Part shown: positions 46,190 through 58,330 of the stretch, in pieces
How positions within the stretch are numbered: position 1 is the first letter of the stretch
Layout of the letters: every line of letters starts with the position of its first letter
DNA from: Pseudocercospora fijiensis CIRAD86
Taxonomy: Eukaryota > Ascomycota > Dothideomycetes > Mycosphaerellales > Mycosphaerellaceae
Assembly (NCBI RefSeq): GCF_000340215.1
Contig: NW_006921545.1
Coordinates: 711,522 to 775,521, forward strand
Reading direction: 5' to 3'
Length of the DNA stretch: 64,000 nucleotides
Program-made: the position numbers and the translations under genes
The notes under the pieces: model-generated
The model's input: only the letters and a program-made list of their open reading frames with translations
Told to the model about the DNA's origin: nothing
Database searches by the model: none

Positions 46190-46640
46190 ACGCCGAATTT
46201 TAGCTAGAAGCTATATATCTTTAATTTAAAGAGTAACCCGCTTCGTATAGATAGCAAGGAGGTTTAAAAGCTTAAGCTCGGTTACGAGAAATACCTCCGT
46301 AGCTTTCTAAAGAGTACTAATCGCCTTAGCCGTAAATCGTATACTAGACCGAAAATCTAATATAATTTCTCGGACGAGTCGCTAGAAGGGAGTCTTAGGG
46401 ATTAAAAGCTAGGTCCCTCTTTTATCTTAGAATAGCCGGATCTAGCGAAGGGTAATAGTACCTAGTTTAAAGCGCCGCTTCTTTATCGTCGAGTCCTACC
46501 TTATATCCTTTTTTTAAAGAGAAGAATAACTTTTCTTCGCAATAGTCTTCGTCCGTTTACTCTTTTTAGCCTTTTCCTATCTATCTAAAGCCTTCTTATT
46601 TTTTAGTACTATTTTCTAAGGAACCCCCTTCCTTCGTATA
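46190..46640 (-). pseudogene. Histone H3-like gene 2 (hAT-B copy)
   Basis: The histone fold spans about 46462 down to 46190 (GTITLR, GTELLIPKTPF-RLVREI, KAISTL, EATEAFLV, TIYTKRIT). The Lys-rich tail lies upstream to about 46640. Same family and orientation as 4520-5010. Confidence 0.78.
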
Positions 46641-47379
46641 TACTATAGAGAGTTTTACTCTTCCGATATCTCGTTCTAGCTATAGTCTCCCTATACTTAG
46701 CTTACTTTACCCCTGCCTTTTAGGCTCTAAAGGTATCCCTATACGCGTTTAGGTAACGAGGGTATATCGCTAGGACCTAGAAAATTAATAAGCCTATAAT
46801 AGTAAGGAGATATTTATACTTCTTACCTTTCGGATTAAATAGTCTTCTATTAAACCGTCTTAGTAGGTCCTCGTTAGATTTATATAAAGGATAGTAGCTA
46901 AAGGAAGGGGAGGCGGCCGACTAAGGAAGGCCCGAAAAGCTAAATCCTTAAGGTATATTTATCTCTAAAATTATAGGGAAAGGGAAGAAGGAAAAGAAGA
47001 GCGAATAGAGAATTAGAATTAGTTAGTAGGTAAGCGGGGTAGGTTGCTATAGCAACTAGTCTATTTAGGAATTCGAAATATATTAGAGATATATACCGGC
47101 TATATACGCCGGCTATATTACCTTCTACGTAAGCCCTTTACTACTATAGTAACTAGTCTATTTAGGAATTGTAAAGGGCTACTCCCTAGGTAGAAAGCGC
47201 TAGCCTTAGGTATTCGGCCTACGCGACTCTAACCTACTACTTAGCGCTTAGCGTACTATGTAAAACTATTCGGATTTACGTAGATAGACTTAGCTCTTTA
47301 TCGAACCTATTAAGTCTTATATCTAGTATCTACGTACACGTTACTTATCCGTAGTATTAGGTTCGATTTTTATTATAGG

Positions 47380-48473
47380 AAGCGCTAAGGTTTATTAGGA
47401 ACCTAATTAAGATAGCTAGGGGAACGCTACCCCTACTATGCCTAAGATAACTAGGAATAAGATTTATCGTACCTTCGAGAGTCTCTATACTAGGTAATAA
47501 ACGATAGAAGCCTAGCTATAAGCTACGCGCTCCGCGCTCTAATACGCGGGAGTATCTCGCTAGGCCGGGTCTACCTAAGCTAGTATAACGCGAGACTAGT
47601 CTACGAACGAGATCCTAAAGGGACTCCTAGAAACCCTCTCGGCTACCGGCTAAAACGTAATAGCGTTACGCGAATAGAAGCTACTATTATAGGATAGAAA
47701 GGCTAAGTCGTTCCGGGACTACCTACTATAACTAAGGAGTTCGTACCGAGTTCGTTCCGGGCTAAAACCGAAGCTCTCCGAAGATTACTACTAGGATACT
47801 ATTTACGATACCCTACCGGTAAAGGAACGCGCTAAGATATACTACTTCTAGGAAAGAGAAAGCCTTACGAAAGGAAAAGATCCTAAGGCTTTCTTTTAGT
47901 AACTCGAGGACCTCTTTACGGATAGTAATAAAGCTATAAAGGCGCTAGAGTAACTCTAAGCCCTAAAGCACTTTTAGGGACAACCTTAGTACGACTACTA
48001 GCTAGAATTCGATAGCCTCCTACTAAGCGTAGGTAGAGACCGTTAGACCGACGATACGAAAATCGGGTACTTAAAGAATACCTTCTTAAACGCGGCTAAG
48101 ACCTATACCGCCGCTATACTAAAGATTAAGGATTTCTACCTCTATATAAAGGAAGTAGAGCGAATTATAATAAACCTCGAGACGACGGACTAGTTTAAAT
48201 AGGCTACGAAACGCTAGTAAGAAAGGAAGAAAGAGGCCGCGAGCCCTACGGTTATTATTATACCCTATACGGCTCCTACGGCGAATCCGAAGGTCGACTC
48301 CGACGGAGATATAGTTATAAATCTTACTTAAACGAACGTTTTCTATAGAAAGAACCGTAGAGGCTAATAAGGAATAGTAGGGAAGCCTAGAGCTAAATAG
48401 GTCGACTTTATAAAGAGAAAAACGTAAAGAGAAAAGGCTCTACTTCCGCTATAGAGCGAGTAGATACTATATT
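47380..48473 (+). pseudogene. Gypsy-4 gag, up to its zinc knuckle
   Basis: The + reading has LKGLLETLSATG, then RDYLL-LRSSYRVRSGLKPKL and ERAKIYYF-ERE, followed by FFQQLEDLF-like and FDSLLLSVGR stretches (one frameshift near 47870). The last part reads RLYFRYRASRYYI at 48438-48473. That is a CCHC knuckle (CX2CX4HX4C) with its Cys and His codons turned to Tyr, cut by the Gypsy-3 insertion. The final RN-Y is at 62580-62588. The element's left boundary with hAT-B is about 47140; no LTR was recognised. Confidence 0.7.
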
Positions 48474-49185
48474 TGTTATAGTAGCTGCCTAGAAAGCACC
48501 GACAAGTCCTATAAGCTAGCCGCTATACTATAAAGTAATATCGGATTTAAGTTGCCTTAGTAGTAGGGGCCCCTAGCGAAGTAGGTCGCCTAGTTAGCCG
48601 CCTATTTAGCCGTATAACGTAATATCTTAGGGACTCCCGCGGAGGCCGTATAAAGTAGAATAATACGTTATATATTAATATACAAACGACGGGACTATAC
48701 TAAACTACGTATACGTATATACGGACGATAGTAAGCGAGATATATAGAGTCGTAGGATAGATCCGAGTAGTAGGAAGGAACCGGAAGATAGGGAAGAGCT
48801 AGGAGAAACATGTTTGCTTAATTGCTTAAGAGCGGTTAAACGAGTTCGTATACGCGCGCTACGTAAGTTAGCTAGGAGATAAAGGCGCTACGAGATAGCG
48901 GATAAGCGGGATACGCGTGCGTACGCTTAGCGCGTAGGGAAGGACCTAAAAGTAGAGGTTTGCTAAGAAGTTAGCAAGTAGGATATACGTACTTACGCTT
49001 ACGCGTCGGACGCGCTAGACGGCTATAGGGCGGAATACTAAGGAAGGGGCTCTCCCTCTAAGGTACCCTTCTTCCTTTCTTCGTAGTTCGTCTTATATAG
49101 ATAGTAGCTATATTAATTTAGTACTCCCTTTAGTTTAGTTTAAAGTTTCGTATATATTCTTACTACTTAGCCTCTAACGCTTATA
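48474..49185 (+). repeat. Gypsy-3 5' LTR
   Basis: It runs from TGTTATAG to GCTTATA (CA to TA at the end). It is 12 bases longer than the 3' LTR, partly from a doubled TTGCTTAA at about 48815-48830. It holds a TATATAG run near 49095, a candidate promoter. Confidence 0.9.
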
Positions 49186-49229
49186 TTACGAACTGCCTTA
49201 AAAAACGCCTCTATTAAGATACACACTCC

Positions 49230-49758
49230 CGACGAATAGATTTAAAATATAAGAACTAACGAAGTACCCGATTTTTCAAGCTTAGTATAGAATAATATCC
49301 CCGCTACGCGCGAGTAGCTAGATTACGCCTACGCTACCGACCCGGAACTACTCGCTAACCTACTTAAGGCTTATAAAGACGCTACTCGTTTCCCCTCGGT
49401 CTCCCGTACTAGCCTTAGTACGGCTCTTAACGACGCGAATACTTCTATCGCGGAAAAAGAAGATAGGTAGGCCGCCTCTAGTAGTAGCTCGCCTCTACTC
49501 GCCTAGGCGCCGTAGTACTCGCTTCTTACCTATTTATACCTACTTCGAATAAGAGTAAGAAGCTTAGCGACCCCGAACGCTTTACCGGTAAGCGTAAAGT
49601 ATACGAGGAATTTAAGATATAGGTTAAGATCCGCTTTCTCGCTAACGCCGACTAATATCCGACTAAAGCTTTAAAGACCGGATTTATGTTTTCTCTACTT
49701 AGTAGCTCTACCCTCGATTCCTACCGTAGCCTCTTAGAAAATATAGAAACTACTACGA
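49230..49758 (+). pseudogene. Gypsy-3 gag, N-terminal part
   Basis: The + frame ends in KLSDPERFTGKRKVYEEFKI, then a VKIRFLANAD-YPTKALKTGF stretch and STLDSYRSLLENIETTTTA (split by RIP stops). This is typical of the retrotransposon gag domain (L..P..F.G......F). It is cut at 49763 by Gypsy-1b and continues at 56864. Confidence 0.8.
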
Positions 49759-49763
49759 CGGCT

Positions 49764-49959
49764 TGTAAGAAGGGTTATGTTAGCAGGTAGATAGGGTAGT
49801 AGTAGGTGCAGTAGTATTCGATAGAGCTCTAGGAGGAGAAGGAGGAAGGCAGGCTAGTTAGCCTAACGCTAAGCGCCAAGCCCTACCTAAGGTACTAAGA
49901 CCCCGGCTTTACTTAGCCTAGTTATATACCAATTACGTATAGCCTCTTTAGCCCTAATA
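49764..49959 (-). repeat. Gypsy-1b 3' LTR
   Basis: On + it begins TGTAAGAAGGG and ends CCCTAATA (CA to TA). The adjoining AGAAGGGAAGCG on the coding strand is the likely polypurine tract. Confidence 0.92.
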
Positions 49960-51080
49960 TACGCTTCCCTTCTAAAGGCCGCGCCCTCGTAGCCTGTCTA
50001 TATTTTACGACCTCTATTGCTACTAACTTAGCAAGTCTAATAAGCTACTTAGCTCGCGCTAAATTAAACACTTAACTACCTAATTATGTAACTATATCAA
50101 ACCTTACCTTCTGATACAATGTCTAACTCTAACTACGCTATCCCTATATATAACAACCTATAAAGTAATATATATCTATAAGAATTAAGGACTATCGACT
50201 AATTATAATACGAGCGCGTCTTCCCTACTATAATAGGTAGACGTACGAGGTATTATAGTACTGCCTCCGTTCTAAGTAATGTCGTACCGAGTTCTTTGCG
50301 TCTACTCTTAAAAGACCTAGAAATGTCCGCTCCGAGGGTTGTTCTTATTATTACGAGGGCTATTATTTACTATCGTAGTTTTACTAGCCCTAATTAGTTA
50401 GGTTTAGTAGCCTTCAATTGTTAATCTTATCTTATCTTTTTAGAAAAAACATAGCTCGTCTAGTTTCTATAGGTAAAGGCTATTATAAGTGTAATAGTTA
50501 AGGTTCGCTTCGCTTAAAGGGTCGGAAAGATCGAGGAGTAACCTATTATCTATAAGATCGACCCCGGCTAACTTAGCTCTATAGTTTTGCCCTTAGTTAG
50601 TCTATTAGTCGCTTAACCTTTTTAGTCTCTAAGTCCCTCGAACGGCTTAACCCTTTTAACCTAGTTAGTATAGGTAAGGTTGTTTTTACAGGTATAGTAG
50701 CGATAATAGGTAAGGTTAGTAATAGTAGCAGGCAGGTAATATTAATAATAGCGGCGCTAGTCGTCTTAGCGCTAACTTTACCTTGTTTCCGACTTCCTTC
50801 TTCGACTAATAATACACTCCGCAATACTATTACTAATATAGCCGCGCCGGCCGCGCCGTCGTTATTATTATTATTACTATTCGCGCGTACGCGCGCCGTC
50901 CTCGCTAATCGCCTAGGCCTCGAGGCCTCGTTAGAAGGAAGGAATAAAAGGGGGACCTGTAGGGCGCGTTAGTAAAGAGGTAGAATCCTTAAAAGAGTAG
51001 GCGATTAGTTAACGTATTATAGCGCGTTTATTGATACTCGGTACGCGTCCGCTATAGTAGTATAGTCTTATTGTCCTAGT
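49960..51080 (-). other. Gypsy-1b 3' noncoding region
   Basis: It aligns with 25260-26640 of Gypsy-1a. It contains a short AAT run (50858-50880) and the GC palindrome GCGCGTACGCGCGC at 50882-50895. The only open frame of note (50597-50824, minus) is not conserved in Gypsy-1a. Confidence 0.7.
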
Positions 51081-51149
51081 TTGCCGGCCTCTAATTAGTT
51101 AGCTAATAGCACCCCGGGGGTAGCATCAGTTCTAGGGCCTAACGGTAAC

Positions 51150-51330
51150 GTTGTAGGCCCTTAGCCTTCTTCTTGTTCTTTATACTAGCCCGGTGCTTGT
51201 CTAACAACTTAGTTATATCTTTAAAAGAGGCTTTAGCTTCCTACGAGTTCTATTTAGGTAAATAGCCTTGCTACCTTAATAGGTATTCCTTCTTGCCCTA
51301 CCTAGTTCGGTGCTTTAGGATACGTTCTAT
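51150..51330 (-). pseudogene. Gypsy-1b chromodomain
   Basis: On minus it reads KKEYLLR-QGYLPK-NS-EAKASFKDITKLLDKHR, with RIP stops at the Trp and Gln positions. It fits the chromodomain pattern YLVKWxGY...NTWEP followed by a C-terminal helix. It is missing from Gypsy-1a. Confidence 0.72.
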
Positions 51331-51439
51331 AGACTATAGCTCTTTACCGTCGGCTAGTATCTCTTTATGTTTAGTAGGGGCTTCTTTATTAGAGTCTCCG
51401 CGGTAGTAGTATAGTTTAAGGAGGGATATATAGAAGGTA

Positions 51440-52900
51440 TTATAGATAGTATAATAAGGAGGAAGCTACAACTAGTAGGCCTATATACCCTTAGCCTCTC
51501 GAATACGGAATAGGCTAATATATCTTAGTACGAGCTTAGGCCTTGTTTTGCTATTAGGTAATAGGTGTTTGCGGATACGGAGGTTCTTCGTACTAAGTAT
51601 AACTATATCGCCTTATTTAAAGGTTATTAGTATATAGCGCTTATCGTAGTAGGTCTTTTAGTACTCTTAAGCCTTTGTTAGCTTCTTAGCTATCTTAGTA
51701 TAGATTTCTCGTATCTTCTAGACACGTTCTATTGCCGCTAGTGTCTCTAGTACTTAACGCGCTTCCCTTTCCTTACGCTCGGCCTCGAGCGAGGTAAATA
51801 GGTCCCGCGGTAAGGCAGCGTTTTAGCCTATTATAGCTATATATAGCGAAACCTTAGTTAATGAATATATACTGTTGTTATATATAAATTCTATAGGCTA
51901 TAGGAGGTTAACCCAATCCTCGGGGTTCTTATTAATATAGCTACGTAGGTACTGCTATAGGGTAGCATTCTGCCTCTCTATTTAACCGTTAGTCTGTAAA
52001 TAGAAGGCTGTTAATAGCCGATGCTTTAGTCTTAGCTATAGGTATATCTCGCTCTAATAATGCGATGTTAGTGTCGATCTACGATTAGATACTATCCCCT
52101 TAGGGGTTCCCTAATAGGTATAGAAGATATTGTTCTATAGCGCCTCTACTATATTAATAGCAGTCTAATCCTTCCGCGCCGGGATATATCGAGCGCCCTT
52201 AGTAAATCGATCTACTATAATAAGGATAGCATTATACACATCCTTGCTATCCCTACGCTTAGTAGGAGGAAGGCTTGTAATAAAGTCTATTATAAGCTCT
52301 CCGAATAGCTTCCTAGGAATAGGAAGTAAAGACAACTCGCTAAATAGTAGGTGCTTTAGTGCTTTAATACGCTAGTATACTATATAGGTCCGTATATATT
52401 CTTTTATATACCGCTTACTATTTAGCTAGTAGTATATACGCGATAGTAACTCGTGCGACCTCTCTATACTATAGTAACTAGCGAGCTTACTATTATAGTG
52501 CCTCTTTAAAAGCTCTTATCTAATCGATTGTTTAGCGGGGACATAGTATCTGCCCTTAAACTTTAAGTAACCCTTATCGTCGATCGACTAATTGTTATTA
52601 CTCTTACTAGATCGAGTCACTCGCCTACTTATAAGCTTATCGATACGTTTAGTAGCAAAGGCGTCCCTCTACTAAGCCCGTAATAGCTTATCTATAAACG
52701 GTTAACTATCCCTATTTATAAGGTTATTTAATAGCACCCTCGCTATTAAACGAGGTACGTATTATATATATCTAATAGTACTAGCAGCCGGATTAACTAT
52801 AGTAGTGCTTTAATCGCTATTACTATATATAGCGATATCGACTAGGGAGTTATTATAACTTCTCCTATCTGTATCCTTAGCCCTTGCCTTAATACGTACT
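51440..52900 (-). pseudogene. Gypsy-1b integrase
   Basis: On minus: FIT-LPPTKRRDSKDV-NAILIIVDRFTKGARYIPARKD (about 52330-52170). The second Asp box is mutated to VSNRR, and GQIERQNATLQQYLRSYI-type sequence carries the catalytic Glu (about 51980). The C-terminal GPY/F region is near 51500-51600. It is better preserved than Gypsy-1a, though several stops remain. Confidence 0.82.
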
Positions 52901-52949
52901 ATTAATATAGCAAGAGTATTAATATACTTCGAGCCGTCGCGGAGTCCGG

Positions 52950-55050
52950 TAAGCCGCTTATCCTACGCTTGCTTATTAATAACATAGGCTATAGCAATCT
53001 TATACTATAGGATTAGAAACAATAAATTAATAGATTGCTAAGTCTCGCTATTGTAATTAGGTCGCCTCGATAGGCTATTAGTAGGGTTACTTACGCCTAG
53101 CCGATATAATATATTAAAATCGAACCCGGCGAGGTAGACGGCCTATCTAGCCTATCGACCTATAACCCTAGTAACCTTAGTAATACTACGGAGGTTGTTA
53201 TAGTCTGTATAGACCTATATCGTATATTAGGCCCTATCGAGGTAGTGCCTCTAATACTTAAAGGCCTCGATAATAGCTAGCAACTCTTGCTCGTAGGTCT
53301 CGTAGCGACGCTTAGTATTAATTATCTTTCTCGAGAAGAAGGCAATCGGGTACTAATAATAGTCTTTATTAGACTGCTAAGACATAATAGCCGAGATAGC
53401 AAACTGCGAAGCGTTAGTCTTAATGCGAATTGGTTTACTTAGTACGAAATAGTGTAGTAAGGGGACTTTAGTAAAGCGTTGCTTTAGACCGTTAAAAGCG
53501 GCTTATACTCTATTAGTCTATTTAAACTCTCTAGTTAGGTTGGCCTTAGTTTTAGTAAGTTCAGTTAGGGCCATTATATGCCGTAAATAGCTCTTAATAA
53601 AGCGGCGGTAGAAGTTAGTAAAACCTAGGAATAATTGAAGCTCCTTAATACTAGTAGGCGTTAGCTACTTAGTAATAGTTTTAATCCGATTAGGATTAGC
53701 CTTAATACCCTTAGTTAATACGAGGAAGCTAAGGAAGGCTACCTCCTTAGTAGCAAAGGTGCATTTAGAAGGCTTGCAATATAGTCTATAGGTCCTTAGG
53801 CGATCGAGTACCTTACGTACTATAGCCTAGTATTCCGCAATATTAGGTAAGTATATATAGACTAGGATATCGTCTAGGTAAACTATATAGAGGTAGTCTA
53901 ATAGGCCTAATAGGGCCCGATTAATATAGGACTAGAATATAGTAGGGGCATTAGCTAGGCCAAATAGTATAACTAAGTACTTGAAATAGCTCTAACGAGT
54001 ACGGAAGGCTATTTTCTATTCGTCGCCCTTACGGATACGGATGCGGTAGTAGGCATCCTTAATGTCTAGTATAGTATAAAAGTAGGCGCTAGAAAGGCGA
54101 TCGAGGGTCTTATTAATAAGCGGGAGTAGGTAGCGGTCTTTAATAGTAATAGTATTAAGCCTACGATAGTCGACATATAGACGTAGGCTACTATCCTTCT
54201 TTAGTACGAATAGGATAGGTATACTAGTAGGGCTGTTGCTATACTAAATCCGACTATTAGCTAGGTTCTTATCTAGGTACTTACGTAATATAGTAAGTTC
54301 TCGTTTACTAAGCTTGTAGAGGGGCCTAAAGGGGACCTCTTTGCCCTCTATAATATTAATCTTATAATCTGTTTCTTTAAATATAGGCAACGTTAATGCT
54401 AGGTAGTGTTTGAATATATTAATATAGGTTTCTCGAATAGGCTAAGGTATACGAGTAAGCTGTTTAGGGTCTATGCTATTAGGGGGCACAGGTTTATCGT
54501 TATCTCTACTAAGCAGGTTAGCAGTCGGGTTAGCTAAGGCGGAGGCTAGTATTAGGGTACTAATAAACAGAACCTTAATATTATTAGGGCACTCGCTAAT
54601 GTTAATATATTTAATGTCCTCTCTTCTAGCGATTCTAAATCGCTACTATTAACTACCTAAGTCTATAACTATAGTATAGTGCTTGAGAATAGGGTTACTA
54701 ATAACAATATCGGATAGAAGGTTGTCTATATCTACTACGTAGGCAGTGAAATCTAGTAAGCGTTTATTGCCGAAGTCGTCCTTTAGAACTATAGGAATAT
54801 AGTAGGCCCTATAGGTTAAGTGCCGAGCGTTATTAAACTAAGCAAGGGTTAGTATATTAGTTCTAGGCAATTATCGAAGGTCTAATTGCTTAGCTAGGTA
54901 GTAGTTAATAAGGGCGCTAACTAAATTGCCTAGGTCTAGTATAACCTTAGTCTGATAGTTGTCTCTATATGTGTCCTATATAAGACAGGTGCGTATAATA
55001 GCTAGTATAATGTCGATAGTTTTACGCCGTATAAGGCTAACAGTTAGTGC
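52950..55050 (-). pseudogene. Gypsy-1b protease, reverse transcriptase and RNase H
   Basis: The RT catalytic box is intact: VYLDDILVY, with YLDD at 53869-53880. Around it are AFRTRY (about 53990) and FEYLVMPFGLANAPT-type sequence. RNase H is at about 53000-53560. The protease/linker region reaches 55050 and matches bases 1-600 of Gypsy-1a. Stops elsewhere still make it inactive. Confidence 0.85.
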
Positions 55051-55099
55051 GGCGCTTATTCTTTTTTCGAAGGTTAGCCTATAGGGGTAGCGTTAGCTA

Positions 55100-56600
55100 C
55101 TAAAAGGTGTTTCCTATATTTAGCGGAAGCGCGGTTAATCCGGGTCTAATCCTATAGTTTATCGTATTAGCCTAATAGATAGCTAGTACTATTACAGTTG
55201 AAGCACTTCAATTCGGTTAGGGGGTTGCTATAGCTATTACTACTATTGTTAGTCGAGCGGTTAGTATTATAGGGATACGAGCCCCTTCTACGGCCCCTAT
55301 TACGGCCTCCTCTATATAGCCGTCGGCTACGGCCTCTTCTACGGTCGTTGTTACTATTCCTATTATTAGTATTGTTGTTCTAGTAGGAACCTTAGTTTCC
55401 TCCGCGGCTACGATTGCTACGGTTAGTACTAGCTAGTCGGATCCTCGATTCTAGTCGCTATTAGAGCTAAACAGCCCGTTCGGCTGTTTCTACTTCGACT
55501 ATAAATTGAATGCGCGTTAGATTAGCCTGTTCGAATATACGGCGGCGGTCTAATTTAAGGACTAATTCCTACCGCAATTTTAGGCGTATTTCGGAAATCT
55601 AGATAGAGTCGGTCTTAGCTAGCAAATCGTCCTCGAGGGTCTTTAAATAGGCCTTAAATAAGCGAGCCGATTGATTAGTCTTTTGTTTAGCTCGAAGGTA
55701 TTAGTCCTAAGCGTGTTATTGCCTTAGTATAGGGTTTCTAAGGGTGTCTAGTATAATAGTCTTGTAGTCTTGCTACTAAATAGCGGTCTAATTAGTAAGG
55801 GAGTCGAAATGGTTATCCTAGGTGCGTTTTAGGTCTCTATTAATGTATTATATAGTATAGACGACTAACGAGTAATCGTCCGGAAGAGCCCTAGGTACGT
55901 TTCGCTAGTTAAGCTTATAGTTACGAATATAGTCGTTGTATTGCTTTCGGCTAGAGCTATTAAATACGGTATAGTCCTTAAGTTTAGCATCCTTCTTTTA
56001 GACTAAAACGGGTAGTAAAGAAGGCCCTACTATCGGCTTAGTGTTAGTTACTAGGGCTTCCTATAGGCGGCGAATTTCGAGGAGGTTGTCCTTTAGCTAT
56101 TGTTCTTAACGTAGAGTAGCGAGCCTGTTTTAGGTAGCTTCTTAAAGTCTCGCTACTAGCTAGGGGCTAAAGGCTAGCTAGTTATATCGACGGTTAACAA
56201 TATTGCTAAGAATGTCGTTAACGGGCAACGATAGGTTATCCCCCTCGATTATAGGTTCTTTAGTAGGCCCTCTAGTAGGCTCTCTAGTAGGAGGCGTTTT
56301 AGTAGGCAATATGCTACTAGAGTTGTTATTGCTAGCACTACTAGTAGCGCCGCGATTGTTATTATTGTTTCGTAATAAGCCGGCTATTATAATAAGGGGT
56401 AATACTAATAATGTATTATAGGCCCCTATAGTACGGATATAGCGGAATTAGTAGGTATCGACTTAGTGCGATTGACTTAGTATAATAGGCCGTATAGAAG
56501 GCCTTGCTTAATAATTAGTACGGTTGTTTTAGTAGAATAGTACGTATAGGTCCCGTTCTTCGGGCGCAATATAGTTAGATTAACGGTTTTCGTAGCTATA
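55100..56600 (-). pseudogene. Gypsy-1b gag with CCHC knuckle
   Basis: The knuckle is at 55164-55205 on minus: CFNC, four residues, then Tyr for His, LLG-stop, then Tyr for Cys. It keeps perfect CX2CX4HX4C spacing with two ligands lost by RIP. The preceding region to about 56600 is the gag body. The + strand open frame at 56203-56421 is antisense to it and not a gene. Confidence 0.72.
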
Positions 56601-56662
56601 CCGCTAAAAGCTTAAAATAAGGACTATCTAGCTACTGCCCTTAAAGGGTAGATCGAATACTA

Positions 56663-56858
56663 TATAAGAAGGGTTATATTAGCAGGTAGATAGGGTAGTA
56701 GTAGGTATAGTAGTATTCGATAGAGCTCTAGGAGGAGAAGGAGGAAGGCAGGCTAGTTAGCCTAACGCTAAGCGCTAAGCCCTACCTAAGGCACTAAGAC
56801 CCCGGCTTCACTTAGCCTAGTTATATACTAATTACGTATAGCCTCTTTAGCCCTAATA
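56663..56858 (-). repeat. Gypsy-1b 5' LTR
   Basis: 196 bases, nearly identical to 49764-49959; the differences are mostly transitions. The adjacent internal sequence TAGTATTCGATC (minus strand) occupies the primer-binding position, but the tRNA cannot be named after RIP. Confidence 0.92.
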
Positions 56859-56863
56859 CGGCT

Positions 56864-57700
56864 ACTATCTAGAAGGCCCTCGACGCTAGTTTCGGCGACC
56901 TAGACTATAAGCAAACTACGCGCCTAAACTTAGATAAACTTAAGCAAGCAAATAAAACCTACTAAGAATACTATACTGCCTTCTAATATAAGATTAGGTA
57001 CGCCGAATACCCCCCGGACGTCGCTAAGTAGATCTTAGTACGCGGCCTTAGCGAAGAAATAATACTATAAGTCCGCGATAAGGATATAGAGAATCTAAAT
57101 ATTACCGAACTATATACCTTACTTACGCGTATCGATAATACGACTCGAAACTTCGTAAAAATTATCGCTAACCGCGGAGGCGCCCGTACGAATACCGGCC
57201 GCTTTACGTCGCCGTTCGCTATACTACCGTCGAAGTTATAGACAGCTTAGACGCCGGCTTTAGTACTAGCTCCTACTATAGCCCTAATACCGCTAGGCGC
57301 CTAGCCTACCGCCGAACCGATAGATTTAAGCGCTACCTCGCTCGGCGCCCGTCTACGCGCCCCCCTAGTAAATAGCCAGCTTTCGGAAGAAGAGAAGCAG
57401 CGTCGCCGTACGGTAGGAGAATATATCTACTATAGAGTAAAGATATATATTGCTCGCCTCTACCTATCTCTCGTCGGCCGGCTAAATACGCTAACGATAT
57501 AGCGAGTCGCCGCCGCGAATATTACGACTCCAAATACGCCTTTACCGGCTAGCGCTACTCCGAGTAGCTAGGGAAAAGCTTAAACCTTATATATAGTCGC
57601 TTATAAAGTTTATTCGTTCTAAAACTAAGAGTATCTACTACTGCCTTCCCTTTCTCTAGCTTAGCTATAGAGAAAGAGTTAGTCTACTAGCCTTTCGTAG
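56864..57700 (+). pseudogene. Gypsy-3 gag, C-terminal part with zinc knuckle
   Basis: It continues the gag domain (YAEYPPDVAK-ILVRGL, YTLLTRIDNTTRNF). At 57422-57463 it has YIYYRVKIYIARLY, which has exact CX2CX4HX4C spacing with all four metal ligands replaced by Tyr, as expected from RIP of TGT/TGC and CAC/CAT. Confidence 0.8.
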
Positions 57701-57719
57701 TAGAAACGTTAATAGGAAA

Positions 57720-58330
57720 TTAAAAGAAATTCTTAAAAACTATAGCTGTTATTAATAACGGCGTAACCGGCTACTCGTTTATAGATTACAACTATACGAG
57801 AGAGCTCGGCTTAACGTTCTAAGACCTTACGTACGCTTAGGAGTTAGAAATGTTTAATAGTACGACCGCGGCCGCCGGTAAAGTAACCTAGATCTGCTAC
57901 TTATCTATTACTATCGGCCCGTATACCGAATCTATTATATTTTTCCTTACGAAACTCCCGAAGACTTACCCCGTTATTCTTAGTCTTCTTTAGCTTAAAA
58001 AGTACAACCCGGTTATCGACTAGGCCTCCGAATCTCTATCCTTTATAAGCAAGCATTACGCTAAGTACTACTTTAACGAATCTAGTTCTACCTCCGATAC
58101 TCCCCGAGATCGTACCGTATTCGCTATTAGCGCGGCTACCTTCTCGCGTCTTACCCGCGATAAACGTACTTAGATCTTCGCTATAATAATATAGGATATC
58201 GAGAAGGCTATCCGAAAGTTCGACGAAGAACTAACGGATCTAAGAACGAAACTACCGAAGGAGTATTAGTACCGACTCTACTAGTTTTCGAAGAAGAACG
58301 CCGATATTCTACTACCGTACCGGCTAGGTA
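57720..58330 (+). pseudogene. Gypsy-3 protease region
   Basis: VINNGVTGYSFID at 57747-57790 corresponds to the retroviral-type aspartic protease start (IDSGATG.SFID), with the catalytic Asp-Ser now Asn-Asn. The fold continues with KLPKTYPVIL near 57955, equivalent to the hydrophobic strand before the RT linker. Confidence 0.75.

Larger units (their letters stand above)
43367..47130 (-). mobile_element. hAT-B: truncated second copy of the hAT family
   Basis: It starts TAGACTCCGTAGTAGTTCGG, with possible TSD octamer GATAAAAT before it, and aligns with hAT-A from 985 to about 5490 in the same orientation. It carries gene Z, both H3-like genes and gene Y, but ends before the transposase, where Gypsy-4 begins. 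Relative to hAT-A it lacks about 320 bases and one unit of the 355-base duplication. Confidence 0.85.
49764..56858 (-). mobile_element. Gypsy-1b: complete chromovirus-type Gypsy element
   Basis: 7095 bases with two 196-base LTRs and the 5-bp duplication CGGCT (49759-49763, 56859-56863). On minus: 5' LTR, gag with CCHC knuckle, protease, RT, RNase H, integrase, chromodomain, noncoding 3' part, polypurine tract, 3' LTR. Same family as Gypsy-1a and less damaged; it serves as the reference for Gypsy-1a's gaps. Confidence 0.93.

Noticed and set aside
50597..50824. 75-codon open frame on minus
   Set aside because: It lies in the 3' noncoding part of Gypsy-1b, has low-complexity content, and is not conserved in Gypsy-1a at 25790-26020.
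56203..56421. 72-codon open frame on plus, Gly/Leu/Val-rich
   Set aside because: It is antisense to Gypsy-1b gag and has repetitive codons; a shadow frame rather than a gene.
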